From contig VXRN01000067.1 in the NCBI GenBank assembly GCA_009838465.1, forward strand, positions 1 through 64,000: a stretch of 64,000 nucleotides of DNA, read 5' to 3'. Source of the stretch: Dehalococcoidia bacterium (GTDB lineage: Bacteria > Chloroflexota > Dehalococcoidia > Lucifugimonadales > UBA1123). The stretch's first letter is position 1, and each line of letters starts with the position of its first letter. Both the position numbers and the translations under genes were made by a program. This document shows positions 34,518 through 43,112 of the stretch, one piece after another. Below the pieces are notes generated by a model. It saw only the letters and a list, made by a program, of their open reading frames with translations. It had not been told where the DNA came from and searched no databases.

Positions 34518-34718
34518 ATGAGCGAAAAGAAAGAGTCGAAAAAGGGATTCACGCGGCGACAGATACTCAAGGGCGCGCCGATTGCCATAGCGGGCGCGGC
34601 TGTTTTCAGCATGGTGTCCGGCCGTGTCGCGTCGAAGTTCATACGGCGGAACGAGATGCCGAACGTCCCCGAGGACTCGATCTTCGCTCCGGACAAGAAT
34701 CGCTACCCGCGGGCATAG
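34518..34718 (+). CDS. Small twin-arginine signal protein
   Basis: A 66-residue protein that is mostly signal peptide: FTRRQILKGAPIAIAGAA carries the Arg-Arg of the Tat pathway, followed by a hydrophobic stretch and a mature part of only about 25 residues (NVPEDSIFAPDKNRYPRA). Size and layout recall the small Tat-targeted proteins found beside formate dehydrogenase genes in other bacteria, but no such enzyme is here. It may be an anchor or chaperone-like subunit for an exported redox complex elsewhere in the genome. Confidence 0.7.
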   Translation: MSEKKESKKGFTRRQILKGAPIAIAGAAVFSMVSGRVASKFIRRNEMPNVPEDSIFAPDKNRYPRA

Positions 34719-34789
34719 GCTTTCACGATAGGCCTAACTCTCTGCGGCCGGCGGAGCCCTCTTGCGCCGTAGGCAGGCGCGAACAGCCG

Positions 34790-35551
34790 ATGACGCCGAT
34801 ATACAGAGCAGCGTTTTCCCTATTAACCTTATTCACGCTCGCGCTGGTCGGCATAGTAGGATGCTCCGAAAGTTCGCCGTCTCCCACTGACCCGACGGTC
34901 GTTCCACCACCGACTTCCACTCCCGTCCCGACACCCACGCCCATAAACGTCGAAGACCTTTTGAGACGCTCCGGTGAGGCTACGTCCCGGTTAAATACAT
35001 TCCACTTCAGGCTCGAACACAACGACGAGGGCAGCACTCCGTTCAGCGACACGCTCGACATCATCGAGGCCGAGGGCGACGTCGTAAGCCCGGATAGAAT
35101 CTCAATCAGTTTTTCGGGCAGGTTCGGCGGCAGGTTCGCCATGCGCGCCAGCCTCATCACCATCGGCAGCGACAGTTATATGACCAATCCTCTCACCGGC
35201 AACTGGGAGGAAGTACCCGCCGAGGTCAGCCCGCTTGGATTCTTCGACCCTCAGCAGGGTATCGGCGCGATGATGACCGGCCTGCGAAATCCGACCCTCG
35301 CTTCCAAGGAGGGGACTGAATTCAGGATAGAAGGTGACCTAGACGTACAGGCGCTGCGCCCACTGCTCGGTGCCGTAGCCCAGGATGGTATGGTGCGTGT
35401 TGAAGTCACGCTGGATAAGGACACGCTCTACCTCAAGAGGGCTGTGATAGAGGGCCGGGTGACTGCAAGTGAGCCTGACGGCGTAATTCGTACGATTACG
35501 CTATCCAGTTACAATGAATCCATCACCATCACCGTGCCCGACACCGGCTAA
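34790..35551 (+). CDS. LppX/LprAFG-type lipoprotein
   Basis: A 253-residue exported lipoprotein. The signal peptide ends at the lipobox GIVGC (Cys25), followed by a Pro/Thr stalk (PPTSTPVPTPTP) and a domain resembling the mycobacterial LppX/LprG lipid carriers (TFHFRLEHNDEG start, NWEEVP, then the VRVEVTLDKDTLYLKRAVIEG sheet; landmark LDKDTLYL). Those proteins shuttle acylated lipids to the outer envelope. The next gene, 3 nt on, is a DHA2 exporter, exactly as in LprG-P55. The ATG at 34790 is the first Met before the signal. Confidence 0.82.
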   Translation: MTPIYRAAFSLLTLFTLALVGIVGCSESSPSPTDPTVVPPPTSTPVPTPTPINVEDLLRRSGEATSRLNTFHFRLEHNDEGSTPFSDTLDIIEAEGDVVSPDRISISFSGRFGGRFAMRASLITIGSDSYMTNPLTGNWEEVPAEVSPLGFFDPQQGIGAMMTGLRNPTLASKEGTEFRIEGDLDVQALRPLLGAVAQDGMVRVEVTLDKDTLYLKRAVIEGRVTASEPDGVIRTITLSSYNESITITVPDTG

Positions 35552-35554
35552 ATC

Positions 35555-37048
35555 TTGTCTTCGGTGACAGACAGGGACGGAAGATTCAGTCCGGGCTATC
35601 TCGCGTTGCTGCCCGTCCTCGTGGGCATATTCATCGCGGCGGACGACCAGACCGTCATAGTAACCGTCCTCCCGCAGATACTTCTCGATCTCAACGTTCA
35701 GGTGAACGAGCTCGACCGCGCTTCCTGGACGTTAACTGGATACCTGCTTGGCTACGTCGCCGCAATGCCTCTAATAGGGCGCATGTCGGACGTATGGGGG
35801 CACAGGAACCTGTACATCGCCTCCATGCTCCTGTTCATGGTCGGCTCCGTCGCCGCCGCGCTCACGACCAGCCTCAACTGGTTCGTCTTTGCCCGCGTGG
35901 TCCAGGCCGTAGGCGCTGGCGCCCTGCTGCCCATTTCCATCGCCATCGTCGCCGACCTGTTTCCTCCCGGCAAACGGGGTGTTCCGCTCGGGCTGATTGG
36001 CGCGTCTTCTGAAGCGGGAGCTGTTATAGGCCCTCTCTGGGGAGGCCTGATAGGAGAGATATGGGGATGGCCCTGGGTCTTCTGGATGAATATACCACTT
36101 GGAGCGCTCGTACTCATTCCACTGCTCGCTTTGCTTCCTTCGAGTCCCAGGTTCCCGGCCCGCATTGACTACATCGGCAGCGTGTTGCTGGCCGCAGCCC
36201 TATGCACGATTACCCTCGCGCTTGCGAGAGTAGATTCCCCCGATGTTTTATTTCTTGCATACACCTTGTCCGCTGGCATTACGTTCATCCTGTTCATCAT
36301 TAGACAGGGAAGAGCAGACTCTCCTCTGCTCCCCCTGACTATGTTCAGATCGCGCGCTTTCGGGGCAGCCAACGGCACGCACCTCCTTGTGGGAGCCGCG
36401 CTCATCATCGGAATGGTTACGATTCCGCTGATGGCGAATACCGTGCTGGAGAAGACCGCTCTGGGCGGCGGCCTGATGCTGATGCGAATGACCATTGCCA
36501 TTCCCGTTGGAGCCGTACTTGGAGGTCTTGCCTGTCAGCGCATGGACGCGCGTGTGCCCACCGTGCTGGGTCTTCTGTTGATTGCACTCGGCTACGGCCT
36601 GATGAGTTCGTGGGGAACCGGTATCGCTGATCCTGTGATGACGATTCATCTGGGCGTCACAGGTCTGGGCTTTGGATTCTTGATAGCCCCCATATCACTG
36701 GCTGCTATCAACTCGGTATCGGACGAATTGCGAGGAACGGCCTCCGCCGTCGTTACCGCCATGCGAGTAGTCGGAATGACTTTCGGCCTGGCAGCGCTGA
36801 CTGCCTGGGGCACGGGCCGCTTCGAGCAACTGGTTGTAGGTCTCGAATTGCCTCTGGCATTGCCGGGCGAGACGGCTGAGCAGACCCAAGCCCGTGTCCG
36901 AGAATTCGAGTCCGCCCTCACCGACGCGGGCCTGTCCGTCTTCAACGATTTCTTCCTGATAGCAATGGCCGTCAGCCTGATAGCCATACTGCCAGCTATA
37001 TTCATGGGGCTGAAGCAAGATGTTGATTGCGATAGCGCAGCGCGATAA
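35555..37048 (+). CDS. DHA2-family MFS exporter (14 TM), P55-like
   Basis: A 497-residue 14-helix drug:H+ antiporter-2 type transporter. The helix 1 motif DDQTVIVTVLPQI (the D1 signature of DHA2) and the motif A region GRMSDVWGHRN are clear; GASSEAGAVIGPLWGG matches motif C. It starts (TTG 35555, no strong ribosome site) 3 nt after the LprG-like lipoprotein stop, so the pair is coupled. By analogy with mycobacterial P55 it would export lipids or drugs with the lipoprotein's help. Confidence 0.88.
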   Translation: MSSVTDRDGRFSPGYLALLPVLVGIFIAADDQTVIVTVLPQILLDLNVQVNELDRASWTLTGYLLGYVAAMPLIGRMSDVWGHRNLYIASMLLFMVGSVAAALTTSLNWFVFARVVQAVGAGALLPISIAIVADLFPPGKRGVPLGLIGASSEAGAVIGPLWGGLIGEIWGWPWVFWMNIPLGALVLIPLLALLPSSPRFPARIDYIGSVLLAAALCTITLALARVDSPDVLFLAYTLSAGITFILFIIRQGRADSPLLPLTMFRSRAFGAANGTHLLVGAALIIGMVTIPLMANTVLEKTALGGGLMLMRMTIAIPVGAVLGGLACQRMDARVPTVLGLLLIALGYGLMSSWGTGIADPVMTIHLGVTGLGFGFLIAPISLAAINSVSDELRGTASAVVTAMRVVGMTFGLAALTAWGTGRFEQLVVGLELPLALPGETAEQTQARVREFESALTDAGLSVFNDFFLIAMAVSLIAILPAIFMGLKQDVDCDSAAR

Positions 37049-37057
37049 TATGAAACT

Positions 37058-37336
37058 GTGAATCGCTTCAAGGACAGGAATGCCGAACGACTTTTCAACG
37101 GTCAATTGGTTCGCAACCTGCCACCAGAGATTCGGCGTAGGGCAAGGGTGAGATTGCAGCGCGTTGTCGCGGCGGATGTATTGACCGACCTTCGTATCCC
37201 GCCCTCCCACCGTCTTGAATCTCTACGAGGGGACAGAGAAGGACAATACAGCGTACGCATAAATAGCCAATGGCGTGTGTGCTTCATCTGGACAGAACAG
37301 GGCGCAATGGAGATTGAAATTGTCGACTACCACTGA
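37058..37336 (+). CDS. higB: HigB-type toxin (RelE/ParE superfamily)
   Basis: A 92-residue basic protein with the HigB landmarks: a KxxxRLF N-terminal helix (RNAERLFNG), LRIPPSHRLESLRGDREGQYSVRINSQWRVCFIW (landmarks LESLRGDR and QYSVRIN-WRVCF) and a C-terminal strand ending VDYH. HigB cleaves mRNA on the ribosome. It is encoded first, with the antitoxin second, as is normal for HigBA. GTG start, 9 nt after the exporter stop. Confidence 0.92.
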   Translation: MNRFKDRNAERLFNGQLVRNLPPEIRRRARVRLQRVVAADVLTDLRIPPSHRLESLRGDREGQYSVRINSQWRVCFIWTEQGAMEIEIVDYH

Positions 37337-37637
37337 GGGGAAAATCCTGGATGCTGATGCGCCAATACATCCTGGGGAACATCTAGCGGAGATTCTGGAT
37401 GAACTGGATATCAGCCAGAGCCGTCTGGCCGAGACCATAGGAGTGCCCCCTGCGCATATCAACGAAATTATCGTATGCCGCCGGTCCATCACAGCGGACA
37501 CTGCGCTTCGAATCGGACAGGCGCTTGGGATGTCCCCAGAATTCTGGCTGAACCTTCAGCGTATGTATGACCTAGACGTCGCCCGCGCTTCGACTGATAC
37601 CAGCTTCATACAGCCGCTCGTGGAGGCGCCGGCCTGA
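37320..37637 (+). CDS. higA: HigA-type antitoxin (XRE HTH)
   Basis: A 105-residue protein with the HigA signature IHPGEHLAEILDELDISQSRLAETIGVPPAHINEII (landmarks HPGEHL and SQSRLAETIGV) and the C-terminal WLNLQRMYDLDVA. It binds HigB and represses the operon. A TTG start at 37320 is proposed because GGAG lies 8 nt upstream and the frame overlaps the end of higB by 17 nt. The last 20 residues (STDTSFIQPLVEAPA) extend past the usual end. Confidence 0.93.
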   Translation: MSTTTEGKILDADAPIHPGEHLAEILDELDISQSRLAETIGVPPAHINEIIVCRRSITADTALRIGQALGMSPEFWLNLQRMYDLDVARASTDTSFIQPLVEAPA

Positions 37638-37714
37638 CAGAATCCGACTTCTGGCAAGGCGGTTCTCGCGCCAGCGCGTCCGCCCATTTGAGAGTATTGC
37701 GCCTTCTTTTCCGA

Positions 37715-37744
37715 TTGACACCGAAACGAGGCCAAACCTATACT
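37715..37744 (+). promoter_or_regulatory. Consensus sigma70 promoter of pyrG, likely leaderless
   Basis: A perfect -35 TTGACA (37715-37720), an 18-bp spacer and a -10 TATACT (37739-37744) lie directly before ATG 37753. Transcription would begin at about 37751-37753, at the start codon itself, and there is no ribosome-binding site in between. This predicts a leaderless pyrG mRNA. Confidence 0.8.
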
Positions 37745-37752
37745 TGCCCCCA

Positions 37753-39390
37753 ATGAATAAGATAATTTTCGTTACGGGCGGCGTCGTAAGCTCCATTGGG
37801 AAGGGAGTCAGTGTCGCTTCGATTGGGCGCATCCTCAAAAGCCGTGGCGTCTCGGTCTCGCTGATGAAGCTTGACCCGTACCTGAACGTTGACCCCGGCA
37901 CCATGTCGCCCTACCAGCACGGCGAGGTGTTCGTCACCCAGGACGGCTCCGAGACAGACTTGGACCTTGGTCACTACGAACGCTTCGTGGATGTGAACCT
38001 GACGAATCTCTCCAATATCACGGCGGGCCAGATATACAGCGAAGTAATATCGCGTGAGAGACGAGGCGAGTTCCTGGGAGGAACCATACAGGCGGTCCCT
38101 CACGTTACCGACGCGATCAAGCAGCGTATTCAGAAACTTGCCGAGGAGTCGCACGCGGATGTCGTCGTAGTCGAAGTGGGCGGCACGGTAGGGGACATCG
38201 AGGGCTTGCCTTTTCTGGAAGCCATCCGCCAGATGCGTAACGAAGTAGGGCGCGACAATGTGTTCTACATCCACCTCACATTCCTGCCCTTCATATCTTC
38301 CGCCGGGGAACTCAAGACCAAACCCACCCAGCACAGCGTCCGCGAACTGCGCGGCATCGGCATCCAGCCGGACGCCATAGTATGCCGCTCAGACCACGAG
38401 GTTGACGAGGATATCAAGAAGAAGATCTCCATCCACTGCGACGTGCCGGGCGAGGCGGTTATCACCCTCCCAACCGTTTCCAGTATCTACGAGGTGCCTC
38501 TGATCCTTCAGGACGAGGGTCTGTGCGACCTGATTATCGAAAGGCTCGAACTGAAGGGCGTTGAACAGGATCTGGTGGACTGGCGCAACATGGTCGAGGC
38601 CATCCAAGAACCCAAGCGCGCGCTGCCAATCGCCATCGTGGGTAAGTACGTTGACCTGCGGGACTCGTACATATCTGTCAAGGAGGCGCTGCTTCACGCC
38701 GGTCTGCACTTCGGCCTGGACGTGGATGTGCAGTGGATCAACTCCGAAAGCATCGAAGAAGTAGGCGCGGACGAGCTATTGAACTCGGTGGTCGGCATAG
38801 TCGTGCCGGGCGGATTCGGGCAGCGTGGCGTCGAGGGCATGATACAGACCGCCACCTATGCCCGCGATCACGACGTACCCTATTTGGGGCTGTGCCTGGG
38901 CCTGCAGGTGATGGTGATAGAGATAGCGCGCAACGTCGCGGGCATGAAAGGGGCCAACTCCACCGAAATGGACGTCGCCACGCCGCACCCCGTGATAGAC
39001 CTCATGGACAGCCAGCGCGACGTCACCGACATGGGCGGCACGATGCGACTTGGCGCGTATCCGTGCAGCATGGTGAGCGACAGCATTGCGGCAAGGGCAT
39101 ATGGCAAAGATAGTGTCGAAGAGCGCCACCGCCACCGCTGGGAATTTAACAATGCCTACCGCGAACGCTTCGAGGCTGTAAACCTCTGGCCGACCGGCAT
39201 TTCCCCGGATGGCAGCCTCATAGAAATCATGGAATACACGCCCGCCAGGTTCATGCTCGGCGTACAATTCCACCCCGAATTCCTGTCCCGTCCCAACAGG
39301 CCGCACCCCCTGTTCCGCGAGTTCATGGATGTCGCCCAGTCCATCGTCCGAGAAGGCGGCCAGCAGCCGCTGCCCTTGTCGCAAGGCTGA
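37753..39390 (+). CDS. pyrG: CTP synthase
   Basis: A 545-residue enzyme that makes CTP from UTP, ATP and glutamine. The synthetase domain has FVTGGVVSSIGKG and LDPYLNVDPGTMSP; the glutamine amidotransferase domain has Cys381 in YLGLCLGLQ and the C-terminal His-Glu (QFHPEF). Length and domains are complete. ATG 37753 begins MNKIIFVTGG. A consensus promoter ends 8 nt before it. It is a single gene after higBA. Confidence 0.98.
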   Translation: MNKIIFVTGGVVSSIGKGVSVASIGRILKSRGVSVSLMKLDPYLNVDPGTMSPYQHGEVFVTQDGSETDLDLGHYERFVDVNLTNLSNITAGQIYSEVISRERRGEFLGGTIQAVPHVTDAIKQRIQKLAEESHADVVVVEVGGTVGDIEGLPFLEAIRQMRNEVGRDNVFYIHLTFLPFISSAGELKTKPTQHSVRELRGIGIQPDAIVCRSDHEVDEDIKKKISIHCDVPGEAVITLPTVSSIYEVPLILQDEGLCDLIIERLELKGVEQDLVDWRNMVEAIQEPKRALPIAIVGKYVDLRDSYISVKEALLHAGLHFGLDVDVQWINSESIEEVGADELLNSVVGIVVPGGFGQRGVEGMIQTATYARDHDVPYLGLCLGLQVMVIEIARNVAGMKGANSTEMDVATPHPVIDLMDSQRDVTDMGGTMRLGAYPCSMVSDSIAARAYGKDSVEERHRHRWEFNNAYRERFEAVNLWPTGISPDGSLIEIMEYTPARFMLGVQFHPEFLSRPNRPHPLFREFMDVAQSIVREGGQQPLPLSQG

Positions 39391-39470
39391 GACGACAGCG
39401 CCTTTTCCAAGTCGCTCATAGTTTCGCATGAAACTACGCTGACACTCCGTTTTATGCTACAATGATCGCA

Positions 39471-39702
39471 TGAATTCAGGATATACACATAAATGATTAT
39501 TTATGACATAGGCGGTCAGGCCGCGCGCGCCTCTCTCCCGTAGCTATAACGCTGGGAAAACTCTGGGCAACGCTGGATGAAAACCGTCCCAGCCCGACCC
39601 TGTGACTCTCCCAGTTAGCGCCCAGCACTTTCCGGCGTATTTATAAACCGCAATATATGACACATGATTCTCTACCCATTCGATTGCCCACTTTGAAAAG
39701 GA
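39471..39702 (+). promoter_or_regulatory. Phased-array promoter element, copy 2 (CTGG/CCAG type)
   Basis: The same layout as copy 1: CATAAA-N6-TTTATG (39488-39505), CCCGTAGCTATAACG, CTGG at 39552, 39563 and 39573, CCAG at 39589, 39611 and 39622 and CCGG at 39632 (identical spacings), TTTATAAA (39640), and a -10-like TATGAC (39656-39661). The monooxygenase gene begins 69 nt after the -10. It accounts for most of the 339-bp gap after pyrG. A TGCTACAAT -10-like box just upstream (39457-39463) could alternatively transcribe the whole element. Confidence 0.7.
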
Positions 39703-39729
39703 CTTGCTGAGACGAAGGCAGACGAGGCG

Positions 39730-40953
39730 ATGAAGGAAGGCAACGACGACGCGGGGGCGACCAATGCTCAAGCGCCAAGTGTCTATGGCGACGCCGGCGT
39801 CACCATCATTGGCATGATCGGGGTAGTCCGCGAGAGTACAGCCAACAGGGGAGCCACCCTGAGTGTGTTCGGAGGCGGCATCAACCCGGGTGCTGAAGCT
39901 CCCTCAGGCGTTGATCCCGGATACATTCTGGATTTCGCCCGCGTTCACGAGGACGCGGGATTCGACATGGTTCTCACCGGCTACTCCTCCTCGACGCCGG
40001 ACGGGTTCGAGGTGGCGGGTTACGCCGCCGCGCATACTGAGCGGCTTGGCTATCTGATAGCTCACCGCCCCGGCTTCGTAGCGCCCACCCTGGCCGCTCG
40101 CAAGGCCGCCACGCTGGATCAGCTCACGGGCGGACGCATCGCGCTGCACATAATCACGGGGGGCAGCGACCTGGAGCAGCGACAGGATGGCGACTGGCTG
40201 GACCACGACGCGCGCTACCGGCGCACCGACGAATATCTCGATGTGATGAGGCGCGTCTGGACAGCCACCGAGCCGTTCGACCATCAGGGCGAGTTCTACC
40301 AACTGGAGGGCGCGTACAGCCAGGCGCGGTGTCGCCAGCGGCCCCACCTGCCGCTCTTCTTCGGGGGAGCATCCGACATCGCGCTGGACGTAGCCAGCCG
40401 CCGCGCCGACCTGTTAGCGCTGTGGGGAGAGCCGCGAGCCGCGATTGCTGAGCGCATAGCCGACGTCCGAGGACGGGTGGCCGCTACCGGACGCGACCCT
40501 GAGCGGATGCGTTTCAGCCTGTCCGCGCGGCCCATTCTGGCCGACACCGAAGAAAAAGCCTGGGAAAGAGCCGAGAGAATTCTTGCGAGAGTCAAGCGGG
40601 CGACCGCAGACCGTATCGCTCCGGGTGTACCCACGCGACCTCAGTCGGAAGGGGCATGGCGACTGATGCGTTTCGCCGCCGAGGGAAACGTTCACGACGA
40701 ACGGCTGTGGATGCCCATCGCCGCCGCCAGCGGCGCATCTGGAAGCACTACCTGCCTGGTCGGGACTCCTCGACAGGTGGCCGACTCACTGCTGGCGTAC
40801 TATGACCTGGGATGCAGCGCGTTTATCATCCGCGGCTTCGATCCACTGGCCGACGCCATGGACTACGGACGCGAGTTGATTCCGATGATCCGGGAAGGCG
40901 CAGCGCGGCGTCAGAAAGAAGCCCCACACAAGCCGGGAAAAGCCGCGCTCTGA
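39730..40953 (+). CDS. LLM-class flavin-dependent monooxygenase (SsuD-like)
   Basis: A 407-residue luciferase-like monooxygenase of the alkanesulfonate monooxygenase type: EDAGFDMVLTGYSSSTPDG, AHRPGFVAPTLAARKAATLDQLTGGRIALHIITGG (landmarks DQLTGGRIALHI and ARYRRTDEYL) and LFFGGAS. It uses reduced FMN, supplied by a reductase, and O2 to cleave sulfonates or other organics. The 20-residue N-terminal extension is variable. GAGG precedes ATG 39730. It lies behind a phased-array element. It is the first of three such genes in 11 kb. Confidence 0.93.
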   Translation: MKEGNDDAGATNAQAPSVYGDAGVTIIGMIGVVRESTANRGATLSVFGGGINPGAEAPSGVDPGYILDFARVHEDAGFDMVLTGYSSSTPDGFEVAGYAAAHTERLGYLIAHRPGFVAPTLAARKAATLDQLTGGRIALHIITGGSDLEQRQDGDWLDHDARYRRTDEYLDVMRRVWTATEPFDHQGEFYQLEGAYSQARCRQRPHLPLFFGGASDIALDVASRRADLLALWGEPRAAIAERIADVRGRVAATGRDPERMRFSLSARPILADTEEKAWERAERILARVKRATADRIAPGVPTRPQSEGAWRLMRFAAEGNVHDERLWMPIAAASGASGSTTCLVGTPRQVADSLLAYYDLGCSAFIIRGFDPLADAMDYGRELIPMIREGAARRQKEAPHKPGKAAL

Positions 40954-40977
40954 AGCTTACATACGCTCGTATCAGGA

Positions 40978-42345
40978 TCAGGAAGCCCTCACCCCCATCC
41001 CCGGTGCAATCCCCTCCACAACCTCGCCACGCTCTACCACCGAGGTTCCGCCCACCACCACATATTCGATTCCCGTCGGCGACAGGCTGGGTTCCTCGTA
41101 CGTGGAGTTATCAACCACCGTATCCGGGTTGAAGATGACCAGATCAGCGTCCATACCTGTTCCGATTCTGCCCTTCCGGGCGAAGGCGGGCGTCCTGTCC
41201 TGGAGTCTCTGGGCTGGCATGAGAGAACACTTGGCGAGCGCGTCCGAGAGCGATAGCATCCTGCGCTCGCGCACGTATCTGCCGAGTATCAGCGAGTAGG
41301 TGCCGGCCGTCCTCGGATGACCTTTGCCCCCGCGCAGGAAGCCGTCTGTCGCTATGGCGCACAGGGGACTTGTGACCGCCGTGTCCACCGCGTCCTGCGG
41401 CGTCGAGTGGACTATGACCATTCCGCCCGTCTCCCGGTACTCCGCGAAAGTGGAGGACGTTAGCCTCTCCCCTGTATCGGCCCACTGGAGGCTGTCGTAG
41501 CTGATCCCGTATTTCTGCTGCCAGCCCTCGCTGAACAGGGCGGAATCAATCGCGGTCATGCCAGCCGAGTATGGGTAGCATTCGGTTGTCACGTCCAGTC
41601 CGCGCTCTCGCGCTCCCCGGATCATGGCGAGAGTGTTACCCGTAGCGTGCATACCCGTACTCTGGATGTGGACGATGTGCAGCGGCGCTCCGGTTACTGC
41701 CGACGCCGCTATTACCTCTCCTGCGGCCTCAATGCCGCTCATCGGCTCCTTGTGTCCCTTGCCCCGAATGTGGACATGGCACGGCGCGCCATACTTCGCC
41801 GCGATCCTGAATACCTCTATGACCTCCCACCGCGAGCAGCCCCGCGTGTAGTCCAGACCGAATCCGACCGCCAGCGCGCCACGCCGCAGTCCAAGTTCGA
41901 TGCCTTCCTTGATGCGCCCAAGTTCTTCAGAAGTGGCTTCCCGATAAGCGGCGTCCGCGACCGGCAGAAAGTCCCCGGGGTCATCCATTACGTCTATGCG
42001 GACGGGAATGTGGCCCACGCTCGCGCCGAAGTTGACCAGCGCATTTCCCGCGCGCCGCTCGTACCATGAATCAATGTCGCCCGCGCCGACCTCCAGTTCA
42101 AGCGCGGTCGTGACGCCGTCCCGAGCCTGCACCTCGTAGTTCTCGGCATCCTGGCCGTGCGAGTGCAGATCGATGAAGCCGGGCGCTACGACCAAGCCGA
42201 CCGCGTCTATCACAGCATTGCCTTCGATGTGGGCATCGGTGAGCGTTTCGATTCGCCCATTCCTCACGCCGACGTTTCGAATCGCGTCCAGTCCTGACTC
42301 GGGATCTACTACCCTGCCACCGATGACTGCGAGATCATAAGTCAT
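40978..42345 (-). CDS. N-acyl-D-amino-acid deacylase-type amidohydrolase
   Basis: A 455-residue metal-dependent amidohydrolase. The first strand motif FIDLHSHGQD has the HxH pair, with further ligand-bearing strands CHVHIRG and HIVHIQS, and Asp in CAIATDGF. The D-aminoacylase branch is suggested by the overall pattern. GGAGGTG lies 6 nt before ATG 42345, preferred over a GTG three codons earlier. It follows the S51 peptidase by 5 nt, and both lie after an amidase: an amide or peptide degradation operon. Confidence 0.9.
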   Translation of the reverse strand: MTYDLAVIGGRVVDPESGLDAIRNVGVRNGRIETLTDAHIEGNAVIDAVGLVVAPGFIDLHSHGQDAENYEVQARDGVTTALELEVGAGDIDSWYERRAGNALVNFGASVGHIPVRIDVMDDPGDFLPVADAAYREATSEELGRIKEGIELGLRRGALAVGFGLDYTRGCSRWEVIEVFRIAAKYGAPCHVHIRGKGHKEPMSGIEAAGEVIAASAVTGAPLHIVHIQSTGMHATGNTLAMIRGARERGLDVTTECYPYSAGMTAIDSALFSEGWQQKYGISYDSLQWADTGERLTSSTFAEYRETGGMVIVHSTPQDAVDTAVTSPLCAIATDGFLRGGKGHPRTAGTYSLILGRYVRERRMLSLSDALAKCSLMPAQRLQDRTPAFARKGRIGTGMDADLVIFNPDTVVDNSTYEEPSLSPTGIEYVVVGGTSVVERGEVVEGIAPGMGVRAS

Positions 42346-42350
42346 GGATT

Positions 42351-43100
42351 TCACCTCCGGTACAGATTCGACAAGGGGAGATACTCTTCGTCGGCCTCTA
42401 TCGGTCGTTCTACAACCTGTCTCTCGCTGACGAAAAGCGTATATGCTCCCGCGTCCGGCGCGGCGGGCAGCACCTTGTACGCGTCGTCAATGATGGCAAG
42501 GGCGCAGTCGTTGTCTATCGCGATTCCGACGCCTCCCTTCCTTCTCACCATATCGTGGAAGTCCTTACGCCTGGGAACGCCGGCCGTCTCGCCGTTGTAG
42601 TGCGGGCAGGCCAGACCCTTCACAAGATTCATTCCGGTCACGGCGATGTAGTCCCAGTCTTCGGGGTGGTAGAACGACATCGAATCGCTGTGTCCGCTTT
42701 CGAACCAGCAGATAGCGCCCGCGCTCACGCCGCACAGTACCGCGCCTCGCGCGTAGGCCTCCCGCAGAAGCGCGTCAACGCCCAGCCTGCGCCAGCGACG
42801 CATCATCTTCAGCGTATTGCCGCCCCCCACGTAGATTATGTCCGCCCGCTCTATCTTGCGGGCAACCTCCGACGGATCGGGCGTCGCGCCGAGCAGGTAT
42901 AGAACGTCGGTGTCGCAGCCGTAGGCGACGCGATACGCCCGGTCGAACGTCTCCCAGTACTCCACCGAATCGCTGCTCGCGGTCGGAATGAAGAGCGCGT
43001 GGGGACTGGATTTCCCCGAAAGCTCGATTATCGTCCTGTCTATCGGCTCGGTCGCCAGCTTACTTAGGTCGCCTCCGCCAATTGCCACTATCTTTCCCAT
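42351..43100 (-). CDS. Peptidase S51 (PepE/cyanophycinase-like)
   Basis: A 249-residue class I glutamine-amidotransferase-like serine peptidase. The nucleophile elbow is GVSAGAICWF, with GGGNTLKMM before it (the YVGGGNT block of S51 enzymes), and YNGE lies after the nucleophile. Members cleave aspartyl dipeptides or cyanophycin. GAGG precedes the ATG. It is the second gene of the amidase-S51-deacylase operon. Confidence 0.92.
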   Translation of the reverse strand: MGKIVAIGGGDLSKLATEPIDRTIIELSGKSSPHALFIPTASSDSVEYWETFDRAYRVAYGCDTDVLYLLGATPDPSEVARKIERADIIYVGGGNTLKMMRRWRRLGVDALLREAYARGAVLCGVSAGAICWFESGHSDSMSFYHPEDWDYIAVTGMNLVKGLACPHYNGETAGVPRRKDFHDMVRRKGGVGIAIDNDCALAIIDDAYKVLPAAPDAGAYTLFVSERQVVERPIEADEEYLPLSNLYRR

Positions 43101-43112
43101 CTGAGTCCTCGC

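Noticed and set aside
26987-39702. Interpreting the CTGG/CCAG elements as a CRISPR array or iteron origin
   Set aside because: The words are only 4-5 bp, spaced 10-11 bp with inversion, no cas genes or spacers exist, and there is no replication initiator gene beside any copy.
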